A DNA stretch of 64,000 bases from Amoebophrya sp. A120 (Eukaryota; Sar; Dinophyceae; Syndiniales; Amoebophryaceae), in the NCBI GenBank assembly GCA_905178155.1, contig CAJINV010000010.1:2180167-2244166 (forward strand). Direction: 5' to 3'. This document shows, one piece after another, positions 52,580 to 63,998 of the stretch. Both the position numbers and the translations under genes were made by a program. Below the pieces are notes generated by a model that saw only the letters and a program-made list of their open reading frames with translations, was not told where the DNA came from and made no database searches. The stretch's first letter is position 1, and each line of letters starts with the position of its first letter.

Positions 52580-54922
52580 CTATTCTTCCGCCAGTCCCAC
52601 CTCGGGCTCCGGGTGATCCGGCAGCTCCCTGCGCATCAGCTCATTAGTATCCACTGCAAACATGATCTTCATGCCTGGGTCTGCAATAATTCTACTACGA
52701 AGTGGAGCCTGTATTGCTTGCCTTGCACTCTCCCTGTGGGACATGATGAGTATTTCGCATGACCGGCAAAAGCGCAGCCCCCGTTCTTGAGGTCCTGTTG
52801 CTGTCCGCTACGCATGAGAAAATGTTCTCTCCGCTATTGATGCGATGCCTAGATGCACACGCTCTTCGAAGTGGTTTTCTTTTTTCCGTCATTCACAAAA
52901 ATTAAATCTCGGTACACATTTTCCGCATGACAAAGAACACAAAAGAATTTATTCCAGACCCAGAGATGAAGGCACGGTCACTTGCAGTTCAGTACTCAGC
53001 CGGCTTTTTCGATTTGTAGGCCTGGTAAAGCGTCCGCGCCGCTTCCACTGCTGCACGCTGTACAATTGTTTTCGTGCAAAAATGGGTCAGCATCTGACCT
53101 ACACCGCGAGGCAGAAAAAGGTCTTTGGCTGTGACGGAGATGTGGTGGAAGTTGTGTTCTTTCTCCCCCTCGTCATCTGCAACACCAGAAAACGTTCCTT
53201 CTTCCACCCTTCTAGTTCCGCCGGACATTTTGACCTTCGCTCTCCCGCGAACATTCGAGTTCGAGTTGTACCGCTTTTCATACAGCAGTAGCAATTCCCA
53301 CACTTTGCGCATTTCCTTCTGCTGCAATAAGGCCCGGCTTTTCATTTTCCTCACCTATGAGAGTGCACTAGTCCTTCCCCTCGTTCTCATTTCTCATGCT
53401 AAATCGCAATTCCAGTTCCATGTTCCCTGGTCCTGGTGTCACTATTATGCATTAGCCCTACAAATTCTGCAAGCCAAAACAGTACCAGTTGTACTACACT
53501 CAGCGCAGGAACTTGTCATGCAATGGCGCCACGTGTGCCGGTGTTTGTATTGCTGCTCATGCAAGACAAATGAGGGGGAGGGGGAGTTGTGTACACTCAT
53601 ATCACCTTCCGCTCAAACAGCAGCGGCCGGAGCAGCTGCCAAATGTAGTGCCGCGCCTCCTCCCGCTTTCGGAAGGCGGAAAAGTCAAAGGTGGCTGCCC
53701 CACGACCTCCGTCGTGATCTTTGACCCCTTTTGAAGACGAAGATGACGGACCGTCTTGCTGTAGTTCTGAGGCAAACATTTCTCGCACTTCTTGGAACAG
53801 CGGCAGAGGACCCCGTAAATTCTCCCGGGAGATTGCGATCGTGTACGGGTATTCGGCGGTCGGGGCCGGGGGGACTTCAAAGATCGCCGCGAGGTCCGTG
53901 GTTGTACTAGTACCCGCTTGCCTTTTTTCATCTGCCTGTTCGTTTTCGACGTGTTCGTCGTCGTCGGCCATGTTGATATCAGCAGTTCTATCGTCGTGTT
54001 GTTCATCACCTTCGCTGCCAACGCGGCTTTCAGCAGTACAACTTCCACGACGCTCTGGAGGGGAAGACAAAATAGGCGACTTGAAGGGATTCAAGTGTAG
54101 GTTCGCGAAGTCGGTAACCAAGGACGCGACGCTGGTACTGGCCATAGAAAGCGGCGGTCCGCCGCCGTCCATTTGCGAACCCGGTTTGCTCTCATGCTCT
54201 GTGCCGTCCGGCACAGCTGCGGCGGGTTTATGCGAAGATTTTTCCCCGCCTTTCTTCGTCCTTGATGTCGTCCCCCCAACGCCAACCATCCACCTCGCAG
54301 GGGAACGATAAACTCTCCGAATCTGCACTGCAGTACCGGCTGGGGCGCAGTAGGTACCGAGCAAACGTCGCTGAGTCGGAGTTGTAGTTCCAGCATTACC
54401 TAGTCCTTGTTGTCCTTCTTTGAAGCACTTCTTTTTCTTCAAAATCACCCAGTCGCCCTCCCTCGGGTTGCGCATCAACCGCATCAAGTGATGCTGCAAG
54501 TGCACTTCGAAAAACCGCCAGACTGCGTCTTTCCGAAACGAATCGTGAAAAAAATCCACTTCGGCTTTTTGTCTTTCTCGATCGGCTTTTTTACTATTGC
54601 CATTGCCCCCTCCAGGTGGTGGCGGTGGTGCTCCTGGTCCAGGTCCTGGTCTTGCTTGTCCTGTTCCCTTTCCACTTTTCCCTTTCTCGCCAGCAATGGA
54701 ATTTCCATAAACCTTCTGAAAGTCCTGATCTCCAAACGCTTTGAATTCCGGCCGCCGCTCGATCTTCACCGTGCCCCAACGGATCACCTTTTGCTGGTGG
54801 TTGTTCGGGTCGTATTCTAGCTTGGACAGTATGGAGCTCTCAAGCGACGTTAGCTGCTTCTCAACTGGTTTTACGTGAATTTCTAATGCAAAAATAGCAA
54901 AATTGGTCACGGGTATTTTCAT
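52580..54922 (-). CDS. Unrecognised protein, about 580 residues
   Basis: Start at ATG 54922 (MKIPVTNFAIFALEIHVKPV). Exon 1 runs to 53602, exon 2 53355-52995, exon 3 52647-52580 (ELMRRELPDHPEPEVGLAEE, stop). Segments: SILSKLEYDPNNHQQKVIRW near 35, a Gly/Pro linker near 95, FRKDAVWRFFEVHLQHHLMR near 135, GDWVILKKKKCFKEG near 165, a long acidic/Ser-rich middle, then AAIFEVPPAPTAEYPYTIAI and ARHYIWQLLRPLLFERKVRK. The C-terminus is basic and helical (QQKEMRKVWELLLLYEKRYN, VQRAAVEAARTLYQAYKSKK). The frame crosses both introners cleanly. No family recognised. Confidence 0.6.
52648..52994. mobile_element. Introner element, diverged F2
   Basis: 347 bp. Left TATCCACTGCAAACATGATC + TTCATGCCTGGGTCTG, right CCAGACCCAGAGATGAAGG then CAGTTCAGTA. 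Flanks ATTAG and CTCAG match poorly. Removal reads YKSKKPAEELMRRELPDHPE in frame to a stop. Confidence 0.75.
53356..53601. mobile_element. Introner element, family F3
   Basis: 246 bp. Left TATGAGAGTGCACTAGTCCT, right GGAGTTGTGTACACTCATA; duplication TCACC at 53351-53355 and 53602-53606. Removal reads PLLFERKVRKMKSRALLQQK. Confidence 0.93.
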
Positions 54923-55086
54923 TTTTTTCTTTTTGCGCCTTATCTTGCATTTGCAACAAGGTCAGGGCACGGGGGCGGGGGCCCCCGTGCAGCGACCTTC
55001 CCACCCTTTGCAGGACGTGGCGCACGTAGATACGTGGACAGCACGCCAGAAATTTCGAAGCTTTGCGCTATACTGAAAGCAAGAGG

Positions 55087-55640
55087 CCGGTCGCAGAGTC
55101 CCCGCGCCGACCTAGGGCGTTTGCGCCTGGGCCGTACGGCTCCCGGGAATCGCTTCCATCCAGCTGGCCCCTAGGTCATGACGCGGGGACAGAGTCCCCG
55201 CGCTGACTTAGGGCTTTTGCCCCGGGGCCGTGTTCGGGAAGGGGAAGCGCTTGCAGCTGGCCCCTAGGTCATGGCGCGGGGACAGAGTCCCCGCGCTGAC
55301 CTAGGGCTTTTGCCCCTGGGCCGCACGCTCGCAATCCGGGAAGCGCTGAAAGCTAGCCCCTAGGTCATGGCGCGGGGACAGAGTCCCCGCGCTGACCTGG
55401 GGCTTTTACCCCTGGGCCATGCGGTGTCCGGGCCGGGCCCGCGACTAGGTAGCCTCTCCGTCATGTGATGACGCTCGTTGGGACAGGGTCTCCCCGTTTG
55501 CCTAGGGGTTTTGCGCCCGGGCCATGGGGTGTTCCATCCGGGATGCAGGCGCCCAAAGCTCGCCCCCCGGTCATGGCGCGGGCGCAGAGTCCTCGCGTTG
55601 GCCTTGGGCACTTGCCCGGCCGGCCGTGGGCCGTGCCAGC
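55087..55640. repeat. GC-rich tandem repeat, about 96-105-bp unit
   Basis: Six units, each starting AGAGTCCCCGCGCTGACCTA-like and containing GGGCTTTTGCCCCTGGGCC and CCCCTAGGTCATGGCGCGGG + GAC. Units 2-4 are most alike; units 5 and 6 are diverged. Each unit carries short hairpins (GGGGACAGAGTCCCC; GGGCTTTTGCCC). Overlapping frames on both strands are low-complexity and not called. Confidence 0.88.
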
Positions 55641-56223
55641 CTGCGGTGCCCGGGAGGCGCTCTCAAATGTTTGGAGGTGGCGCCACCGCGGGGGCCCATG
55701 CCCACACGGGGGCGGGGCCGCCTATGGGGGTTCGGGAGGTCCGCCTCCTGGAATGTTTGCGCGCCCATCGCTCTCTGTGCCTGCGCGTTATCGCCAAGCG
55801 GGCCCACTGTTGTGCTTGGTCTGGAATAAAAGCCGAGGCGCCCGGCGTTCTTGGTCTGGGTGGTGGCAAGTATGCAGAGAATAAAAGGAGCCCCCTGTGG
55901 CCCTTCGCCTCCGTGTTATTTATGTGCTATCTCTGCAGAAAAGCGCAGGGCCCATAGATACACGCCCATCTTTCTCAGTCGGGCGCGCGCTTGTTTTGTC
56001 GGCGCAGAAAAGGCACCCGCGTGGGGCTTGGTAGATCGGCGCGCCCGGAATGTCTACGCACGCGAAAACCAACAGCAAACTAACACATCCCAAGGCGCGG
56101 CGAGTGGGTTCGCGGGGTCCACCCCCCCGAGTGGGCCTGCTTACCTGTGTTGACACTCGCTGGCCATGCCATTCGGAGTCGCGCCCGAACGCGCCCAGGA
56201 TCTGTTCGGGGACGATGTGCCCG

Positions 56224-56620
56224 GCTTTTATTTTCCCGAGGTGTGTTCGGGAGTGTGCCCCGGGGTTTGCCTGGGGTGTGTCGGGTGTTTGTGTGTGTGT
56301 GTGTGTGTCGGGGGTGTGGGCCGGGGGTGTGTCTGGGGTATGTCGGGGGTGTTTCTGGGGTGTGTCTGGGGTGCGTCTGGGGTGTGTGTGGGGTGTGTTC
56401 GGGGTGTGGGCTGCAAATTGCAAATCACGATGCTACGCAGTCACTTTGCATACCTCAGAACACACCCCAAAGCTTCAGCAGTTCTTGTCGGGGGGTGTGT
56501 GTCTGGGGTGTGTCGGGGGTGTGTCTGGGGTATGTTTTGGGGTGTGGCCTGCAAATTACGAATCCCGATGCTATGCAGCCACTTTGCATACCCCAGAACA
56601 TACCCCAAAGCTTCAAAAGT
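56224..56620. repeat. GGGGTGTG minisatellite with duplicated AT-richer unit
   Basis: G/T-rich plus strand built on GGGGTGTGTCTGGGGTGTGT. It includes two copies (about 56405-56490 and 56545-56620) of a module with GCAAATT, GATGCTA, GCAG-CACTTTGCATACC and ACCCCAAAGCTTCA. Runs of four or more Gs make G-quadruplexes plausible. No credible coding frame. Confidence 0.8.
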
Positions 56621-56684
56621 TCTGGCTTGCTGCAGTCTAAATAGTAATTACAAAAGTTTACAAAAGTGCAAACGGATTTCCATG

Positions 56685-59600
56685 CTATTCACCCCTTGGA
56701 GAATTTGTTATGCGAGCCAACTGCGTTGTATGGACGCTGATCCTGGTAATTTTGCATGGCAGATCATGCAACACAACTTCTGAGAATGTAACGTCTGAGA
56801 GTCCCATAGAAAGAACCTTCTCCCTGTAAACTTCGACCACAAGGTTCACGTACCGGATATGCATTGCAAAAGTATCGCTTCGCACACGCACACTGACTTC
56901 TCGGTAGTATAATTTGCGTGACAAGGTCGACAAAATATGAATGTGAAATTTCAATTTGTCATGCGGACTGAGGGAGAAAACTATATCTGTCATGCATACT
57001 TGCATTCAGTGCAGTCTTGCTTTTAACAATACTTTTCCACATGATACCGGACCAGTTCCAGCATATCCAAGCCCTGGCTCGGCAGCCGGCACTGCGCGAC
57101 CACGCCCGTGGTTGCGGCTTCGAATAGGGGCTGTAAGTCTTTCAATTCTTTCAAATCATCCGCCATGGTGCGGAAGGAAGGCGACCCAGCAGCCGGTGGT
57201 GCTGGTGCTCCTGCAGTTGTTTCGGACGTGTTATGCATTGCAAAAGTATTGTACTCGTATAAATGCATTAAAAATTTCCTCACCATGAGGAATAAAATTT
57301 GTAATGCGTATTCTACTTAACAAAAAGATTTGTAATGCATGACTGCAATACGAATACGATACTTTTGCACAGGATACGTGTCGTGTGGCGCCAAATTTTC
57401 CGCCTTCCGCTCGGGGCGGGTGGAGGTGGTAAAAAGGGGAAACGCGAGAATTTCCTATACATGGCAAATATGTCTGGGCGGTCTAGAAGGTTGCAACTTG
57501 TCATGCTAAGTCTGGATTGTGAAAAAATCTGTGTTGCATGGCTACCAAAATCTGTCTACTTTTGACCAATTCGCGAGGAAGTTTCTCATGCGGGCTAGGC
57601 ATGAGAAAGATCTCGCAGGATCTGTCATGTTATGTCCTGCACGCCAGACCTCATGGGTCATGGGAAACCTGCATGACAAGTCTCCCAATCTTCCAGACCC
57701 AGACATAGTTGCATTCCATATTTCCGAAATCTTTACTATGTCCCGTCCAAGTGCCTGCAGAGGCGAGCGGGATGAAGAAGATGATGTCGTCCCCTGCTGA
57801 TGATCCGCATCCGCTTGTTGATGTACTACTGCTCCCGAAGGAGCAGGAGGTGCAGGTTCCGTGAGCACTTCGAAGTTGTATCCCACATGCCCCTGCAGGA
57901 CAAAGGCCCAGATCTGCAGCTTACTCGTGGATTGCAGCAGCTTCAGCAGTTTGGTTGCGTCTTCCGGCGCGGAGAGAGTAAGCTCCTTCGCGCCGGGGGG
58001 GCGCGGCTCTCGTCCGGGTCGTGGTTCTAGAATGGATGATGCTTCTGGTCTATGAAATGCAAAAATGTCTGGGTCTTGATGCTAAAATGCGCATGATGAA
58101 AACACTTCCGAATGCAGTCCGGCATGACAACTTCCCAAAACGCTTTCTCATAGGCAATCCGCATGAGAAACTCCGTTTTTGCATGACAAAAGAGGCTGCG
58201 ACTTTTGTTCGTTACGCAATACAGATTTTCTAGGTATGGAGAGCTAGCATTACAAGTCCCAACCTTCCAGACCCAGACATTTTTACAATCCATATGGTCT
58301 GTCCCTTCGAATTTCGTTTTCCCGCCAGGTTTCCAGCACGTCCGGGAGCAGAAGTTGGATGAAAAAAAGAAGAAATGTGGAAATGAGAAATCCCCCCTTC
58401 CGCAAATTCGAGACACGAGATACAGTGTACACAAATCAGCTCTGTACCGCAGGAAGAGCTCGTAGGCACCATCCTGTCGGCTTCTACTACAACCTGATAG
58501 ATTGGGTACAACAGTGCAAGAACCGGCTATAATTATACCAATGGAGCATCACAAACATTTTCGACATCATGGGCGCAGACAAAACACACGACAGATTGGT
58601 TCTACAATGCGCCAAAACATGGCTCCCCTGAATATTTTTTCCCCGGTCCTCTGCAACACCGAGCCGACAGTTGTGGCCACAAGTCAACAGAATCACACGT
58701 TTTTTCCCTTTTGAGAATGGCAATGGGGAGAAGGGATCATTTTTCCGCACAATAAAAGTTTTCCCGTCCTCGTACTTGCCCGTCGTGCCTGTGGCGTGCT
58801 GTCTTTGCTCAGAAAGAACCTGGTTGATGTTCTTGTTTGTTCTCCCGTATCAAATGTAAAAATGTCTGGGTCTGGAAAAATGCATGTTTGTCATGCTTGT
58901 CTGGCATGACTCTTAAATCTGTCACGCACGTTACCCAAGAGCTCCATTTTTCTGTGATGCAGGAACGCAGTTTGTCATGCATAATAGGCAACAGCTAGAA
59001 GCTCAGAAACTTGTCATGCTGAGCCAGCATTTGTGGCCTCATCATGAGACGCCACCCAGCATCACAAGTTTCCAGACCCAGACACTTTTGCATTTGATAT
59101 CCCGTCAGTCACAACCAAATGCCGCGGGACGAGCGCTATGTCGGACGGCCAATTTTCCATTTTCGGGAGCGCGGTCAAAACGGCGAGGTTGTTTTGCTGC
59201 GTTCGAATCTTCGTCGACCGCCACTTACTCACGATCTGCTCCAAATAACCAAGTTGTGTTCTTCTACTTGCACGTGCTGGTTCTCCTTGGAACGATCCTG
59301 AATCATCGACCGACATCGAGGGGACATCGACAAACCGCAGTTTCAAAAATTCCGCACACTTTTCGGTCAAAACTCTATGCAGCCAAGCAGTATCCGCTTT
59401 CACGTACAGTCTCTTCTGGGCCTCCAAGAAAGAACCCAGGACGTAAAGCTCCGGGTTCTGGTCGTGGATTTCTCGTGCGAGACTTCTGATCTGCTCGCCC
59501 ACCCCCGGCGTGACAAACCTTGTCATCACGGCCCGCGTCAGACTGTCGACCACGTCGCTCGGACCACCGTAGGGGTGCGGGTAATCCTCGGCTTTGACAA

Positions 59601-62600
59601 TGATCTTCGGAAGTTCAAGTTCATCTGGAAGGTCGAGGTTTGTCTCCTTACTGGGAAAAGAGGACGACGAAACGGGTTCAGATGTTGCACTTGCAGAACT
59701 TCCCTCCGCTGATTTTTCTTGTGAAGGCCGTGATGCCCTCGCTTCAACAGGCATGCGCGGGGGAGGTTCGGGGTCGAAGCTACGTTGCTCTCCCGTGTGC
59801 GTGTCGTTTCTTCTTTCGTTTTGTTCTGTGGGAGAGTGAGCAACGGTGTCCTCAGTCCTTTCTGCGGAATCACGAACGTCAACATGACCATCGTCTGACG
59901 CGCTCGTGCCAGTAGCCCCCGAGGCAGAATCATAAAACCAGCTTCCGAAAAAAGACCCGAAAGAACCCGATCGTGTATTTTTGTTCCCGATTTCGTGGGT
60001 CCTTTGTTCCAGCCCAGGATCTGCTTCCTTACTTTTTCCAAGCCCCGGCGTTGCACCGCGACGGCCCGTTTCATGTTTTTCCTCTTCCTTCAAAAGATTC
60101 AACTGTTCATGCGCGAGTAGGATTGGGTGGCACCCATTCCTAACTGTTTGCTCTTCCTGCCCGTCGGCCGCCCTTGCTCCTTCGCAAGTTTCGCGCAGCC
60201 ACGATTTTTCTCCCAACCCCCGTTTAGTAGAACCTTTAGGACTTCTATCCCCGTTGTCCAGAACAACATTCTGCTCGCCGGTGTTTTGATGTTCCGCTTC
60301 CAAAATCGGCGCACCACGACGAGTATGGATTGCAAAAATGTCTGGGTCTGGAAAGAATGGAATTTGTGATGCTAACTCTCGATGATGCAAAAACCTGTAT
60401 TGCATGAGCAGCAAACGGAACTCAGTTTTTTGCTATTCTGAGAAGGTATTTCTCATGCAGTATAGGAATGAGAAAGCCTTCACAAAACCTGTAATGCGAA
60501 AGCATGCATCACCGACATCCCAGGTCGTGTAGAATTTGCATGACAAACTCCCCCAATCTTCCAGACCCAGACATTTTTACAGTTGATAACGAGCTTCTTC
60601 TTCTTCTTCTTTTCTCTTCGCGACATCCAAATGATACCCTCGGCAAAGTTTCTCTTCGCTCAGTTTCGCGTACAGCAGCCAGAGACTCGCCACGTCTTCC
60701 GCGATGGCAAATTGGTCCAGGTTTTTCCCGTTCTCTGCCGGCACGTAGTCTTTCAGTTGCAACTGCTTCTCGGGAGAGGGGAAAATCTCATCTACGACAG
60801 AGTCTTGTTGCCCGGATTTCTTCAGATCGTCTTCGTTTGGTGCTGCTGTGGCTACAGTATCCGACATATCAAATGTAAAAGTGTCTGGGACTGGAAGAAT
60901 GCAAGTTTGTCGCGCTTGTCTGGCATGACTCTTAAATCTGTCATGCACATTACCAAAGAGCCTCGCTTTTCTGTCATGCAGAAACGTAGTTTGTCATGCA
61001 GAATAGGCAACACCTAGAAGCTCAGAAACTTGTCATGCTGAGCCAGCAATTGTGGCCTCCTCATGATATGCCACACAGCATCACAAGTTTCCAGACCCAG
61101 ACACTTTTACATTTGATACGACACGGCTTTATGCAGCTCCGCGGCCTTTTGTAGAACGTACCGCCACTTGCGCAGGAAGTCGTCCTCGCCCGGTATCCAG
61201 AGGGAAAGTTGCCCCTCCCCATATCAAAAAGGCATGCTTCCGCAAATTTGTCTTGCTGATTTGAGACCACAAATCGCGTCTGTCTTGCAAGAAGACAAAC
61301 GCAGAGGCTTCCGCGCCATTATGGAAGCGATTTGGCATGCTATTGGGCCTAGGGGAGAGCCGTTTGTAATGCTAAGCACCTAGACCCAAATGTCCCTCCG
61401 TAGGCTGCGGATCAGGCTGCGACGCCGTCTTGCAAGACAGCGCGCATTTGTGTACACAAATCCTGCATCACAGATTTCCCATTTGATATGGGGTGGGGGC
61501 TTTTTTCATTTTGATGCCCGGTTTTCTTCCGCCACTGGATATCGTTCCGGTTGTGCTGCTACTAGGCTGGTCGTGTGCTCCTCCGTGGTGGTCGTGGTGG
61601 GTCGTCCCTCTCTGTCCCTCATCCTTTGCAAGTGGTTCCTCGTGTTTGTCACGACCCGCGACCGGAGTTTTGCGCCACGGAAAGGAAAACGCGAGCGGAG
61701 AAGCAGAACTTCTACTTTTTGATGGAACTTTATCAAGATTGGGATTTTTCACTTTTTTCGTGCTGCTCCTCGGAGAACCACGACCCGCATCTTCGGCAAC
61801 GCCTCCGGTTGCATCAAAGTCAAGAACTTCTATCGGCACCAGGATTTGCTTCCACTCAGAACCCATGCGAGGACTAGTACCTATGTTGGCGGGGTGGTAG
61901 TCGAACACGGGTGCGTAATACTCCGGGAAGAAAAGCTCGAAAGTTGATGTTGATGTAGCTGGCTCACCACTAGAAGAAGTACCCACGTCGCTTTTGGTAG
62001 TCTCCTTGAACATGTTGATATGATCTCTATGCTGGTTTCCATTCTCCTGTTTTGATGTTCTCCCGCGGATCTCCGAACTTGATAATCTGCCCACTCTGGA
62101 CCGCAGAAACTCTTCGGTCACGCGCTCGTGGTAGGATTTTTTACCTCTGGCGAAGAAGTAGACCGTTTCAGGTTGGTTCGCTGTCTCGCTACCGAGGACA
62201 CCGGCTTCAGTTTTGGCGCGAGTGACATGTTGATCTGTGTCGTTTGCCAAAGTTGATGATGATGGTCGTGGTTCACTTGTTCCAGCACTAGAACTATGCT
62301 GTGGCTGCACAGCTGTAGGGTTCTTTTCTGTTCTCTCGTCTCTACCGTCTTCTGATATTCGATCCAATGTAATACTTCGGTCTGGCTCTATTTTTACTTC
62401 GTCTTCGCCCACCACCACGCTCTCCGCGACTACTTCCTCACCGAGCAACTCGCCGATGGTGACAAAGGGAATCCCGGGCTCTTGACGTTCCTCCGTCAGC
62501 GTCATCGTGGAGAAGAACGCGTAAAAGTACGTCCCAAGGGGTTCAAACGGCACGCACTTCACATTTTGGATGTTTGCTGCGCTGGTTTGCCCGTAGTGGT

Positions 62601-63998
62601 TGTGTAGGTTGTCGGGGAGGTATGCATCGCAAACATGTATCCATGGGTCTGGAAGATTGCAAAGGCTGTCATACGGTTTTTGTGTGACCCGGGAACAAGT
62701 CTGGTATCAATGCAAGTCGTGGCGTCATCACGGATCTTGAGCAGGATTCATTGTCACTGCCTGATCCGCATGACAATGACATCGGTCCGCATGACAAATT
62801 TCCTGTTCTTTCGGTGACAAGAAGTAGGCAACTTTTGACCCTAGTGCCGTCCAGCACGGAAAACAACACGTAGTTCTGGTGTGGTTTGCATCCCTCCACA
62901 CCCAGACCATGTATCTGCAATGCATAGGAGGCCGATACTCACGATGTACTGGATGAAATTCACAAGAGGCTCGAAATCCGCGGCCTGCAACAAGTCGGAC
63001 AGGTACTCGACCGAAAGGAGATATTCGGTGAAGATAACGAACTCCTCAAGCGCAGAAAATTTGATATCATATAACCTGTGCGGCGGATAATCATTATGTG
63101 GAAATAATTCCTGCAGCACGTTGGCTTGGAACTGCCTGTACAGTTCGTGCACGAGATAGGAAAGCATCTGCTGCTCCATTTTTTTGCGATTTTCTTTTTC
63201 CGCACCGCCGGTGTGTTGATGGTGCACTCCTGCTTGTTGTCCTCCTTTGATGTTCCACTTTTCGAATTGGGCAGTTATTTCACCACCGGTAGTTTTCTGC
63301 CAATTTTCGTTCAAAACGAGTTCAAGCAACGATAAACTGCTCTTGTCGTCTTTCATCATGTAGTGTCGTGCTTCATTTGCTGCGTCGTCCTGTTGTGTAA
63401 TTCTTCTTTCATTTTGTCTTCTACTTCTACCTGAAGATGTGTCTCGATTTCTACCACCATTTTCCTCTAGCTGGTCACTTGCGTCTTCTTTGTCGAGGAC
63501 TTTCATCCGGTCGTTATTTCTTTTCTCCGAGTTCTTGTGCAGAACTTTCACTGCCTTCAGGGACAACTGGCGTAGCGCGGCTTCCCGTCGGGCCCGTGTA
63601 CTTCTACTGTGCTCGGGGATTTTTGCTTTTCCCGTCGGTGGTGGTGCTGGCCCAGCACGCGCATCCATTGTCACCTCGTGGTGAAAGATTTCTGCTAGAT
63701 CGGATAAAAGCTCCTTTAAGTGGATCTTCGTGTAGTTGCTGTTGCCCAGGGAGGTGGCTCTTCGTTCATCATCATATTTGATTCTAAACTCTTCATCTTC
63801 AAGAGAATTATGAGAAGCGTTGTCAACATCATCATCTCCGGAGTGAGGCTCCTCTGGACGGCCCCGGTGCTGTCCCGCAGGTGGTGCCCGTGGTTGCGTG
63901 CCGCTCGTACTTACGTGGTCCCCGCTCAACGTCGTATCAGCCGGTAGTACTTCTACTGGCGATGAACTAACTAGTCTCCGGGAGGAAAACGAGATCAA
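56685..63998 (-). CDS. Large unrecognised protein, partial (5' end off window)
   Basis: Roughly 1,540 codons in eleven exons separated by ten introners. The frame is still open at 63998, so the start lies upstream or near the edge. Segments in order: ELLSDLAEIFHHEVTMDARA, MLSYLVHELYRQFQANVLQE, EYLLSVEYLSDLLQAADFEP, YIVSIGLPDNLHNHYGQTSA, FEPLGTYFYAFFSTMTLTEE, FELFFPEYYAPVFDYHPANI, GEDDFLRKWRYVLQKAAELH, FAIAEDVASLWLLYAKLSEE, a long acidic/Ser-rich stretch, AWLHRVLTEKCAEFLKLRFV, LLLPDVLETWRENEIRRDRP, LLQSTSKLQIWAFVLQGHVG, and LVRYVNLVVEVYREKVLS. The helical, Leu/Phe-rich blocks look like a folded scaffold interrupted by linkers. No family recognised. The last 15 or so codons before the stop at 56685 come from a truncated introner. 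Confidence 0.6.
56690..56810. mobile_element. Truncated F6 introner read as coding sequence
   Basis: On the minus strand it starts TATGGGACTCTCAGACGTTA + CATTCTCAGAAGTTGTG, an F6 end, directly after ...VYREKVLS. The opposite end is missing. Unspliced, the frame continues MGLSDVTFSEVVLHDLPCKI for about 35 codons to a stop at 56685. Confidence 0.55.
56858..57046. mobile_element. Introner element F1, diverged
   Basis: 189 bp. Left TATGCATTGCAAAAGTATCG, right AATACTTTTCCACATGATA; duplication CCGGA at 56853-56857 and 57047-57051. Removal reads LDMLELVRYVNLVVEVYREK. Confidence 0.91.
57232..57376. mobile_element. Introner element F1
   Basis: 145 bp. Left TATGCATTGCAAAAGTATTG, right CGATACTTTTGCACAGGATA; duplication CGTGT at 57227-57231 and 57377-57381. 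Removal reads AENLAPHDTSETTAGAPAP. Confidence 0.93.
57456..57720. mobile_element. Introner element F2
   Basis: 265 bp. Left AAATATGTCTGGGCGGTCTA, right TCTTCCAGACCCAGACATAG; duplication TTTCC at 57451-57455 and 57721-57725. Removal reads GRDIVKISEILAFPLFTTST. Confidence 0.92.
58051..58294. mobile_element. Introner element F2
   Basis: 244 bp. Left AAAAATGTCTGGGTCTTGAT, right CTTCCAGACCCAGACATTTT; duplication TGGTC at 58046-58050 and 58295-58299. Removal reads ENEIRRDRPEASSILEPRPG. Confidence 0.92.
58357..58754. mobile_element. Introner element, diverged F4
   Basis: About 398 bp. Left TGGATGAAAAAAAGAAGAAA, right CAATGGGGAGAAGGGATCAT then TTTTCCGCACAATA. Flanks GAAGT and AAAGT (4 of 5). Boundaries approximate; a join KTFIQLLLPDVLETW is possible. 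Confidence 0.7.
58848..59099. mobile_element. Introner element F2, 252 bp, inverted copy
   Basis: Same 252-bp unit as 27956-28207 in the opposite orientation (left interior GCATGTTTGTCATGCTTGTC; right interior GCCACCCAGCATCACAAGTT). Duplication TCCCG at 58843-58847 and 59100-59104. Removal reads HLVVTDGRTNKNINQVLSEQ. Confidence 0.95.
60324..60598. mobile_element. Introner element F2
   Basis: 275 bp. Left AAAAATGTCTGGGTCTGGAA, right CTTCCAGACCCAGACATTTT; duplication ACGAG at 60319-60323 and 60599-60603. Removal reads EEEARRGAPILEAEHQNTG. Confidence 0.93.
60867..61118. mobile_element. Introner element F2, 252 bp, inverted copy
   Basis: Close copy of 58848-59099. Left AAAGTGTCTGGGACTGGAAG, right TTTCCAGACCCAGACACTTT; duplication CGACA at 60862-60866 and 61119-61123. 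Removal reads KAAELHKAVSDTVATAAPNE. Confidence 0.95.
61194..61516. mobile_element. Introner element, family F4
   Basis: 323 bp. Left TATCCAGAGGGAAAGTTGCC + CCTCCCCATATC, right GATATGGGGTGGGGGCTTTT; ends TAT and ATG. Duplication CCCGG at 61189-61193 and 61517-61521. Removal reads ISSGGRKPGEDDFLRKWRYV. Confidence 0.92.
62621..62926. mobile_element. Introner element, diverged F2
   Basis: 306 bp. Left TATGCATCGCAAACATGTAT + CCATGGGTCTGG, right CACACCCAGACCATGTATCT + GCAATGCATA; duplication GGAGG at 62616-62620 and 62927-62931. Removal reads YIVSIGLPDNLHNHYGQTSA. A GT-type donor lookalike (GTGAGT) lies just inside the upstream exon but is not needed. Confidence 0.91.

Noticed and set aside
55360-56783. 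Several 80-205-codon frames on both strands
   Set aside because: All are translations of tandem repeats, biased to Gly/Arg/Val/Cys or Pro/Thr/His.
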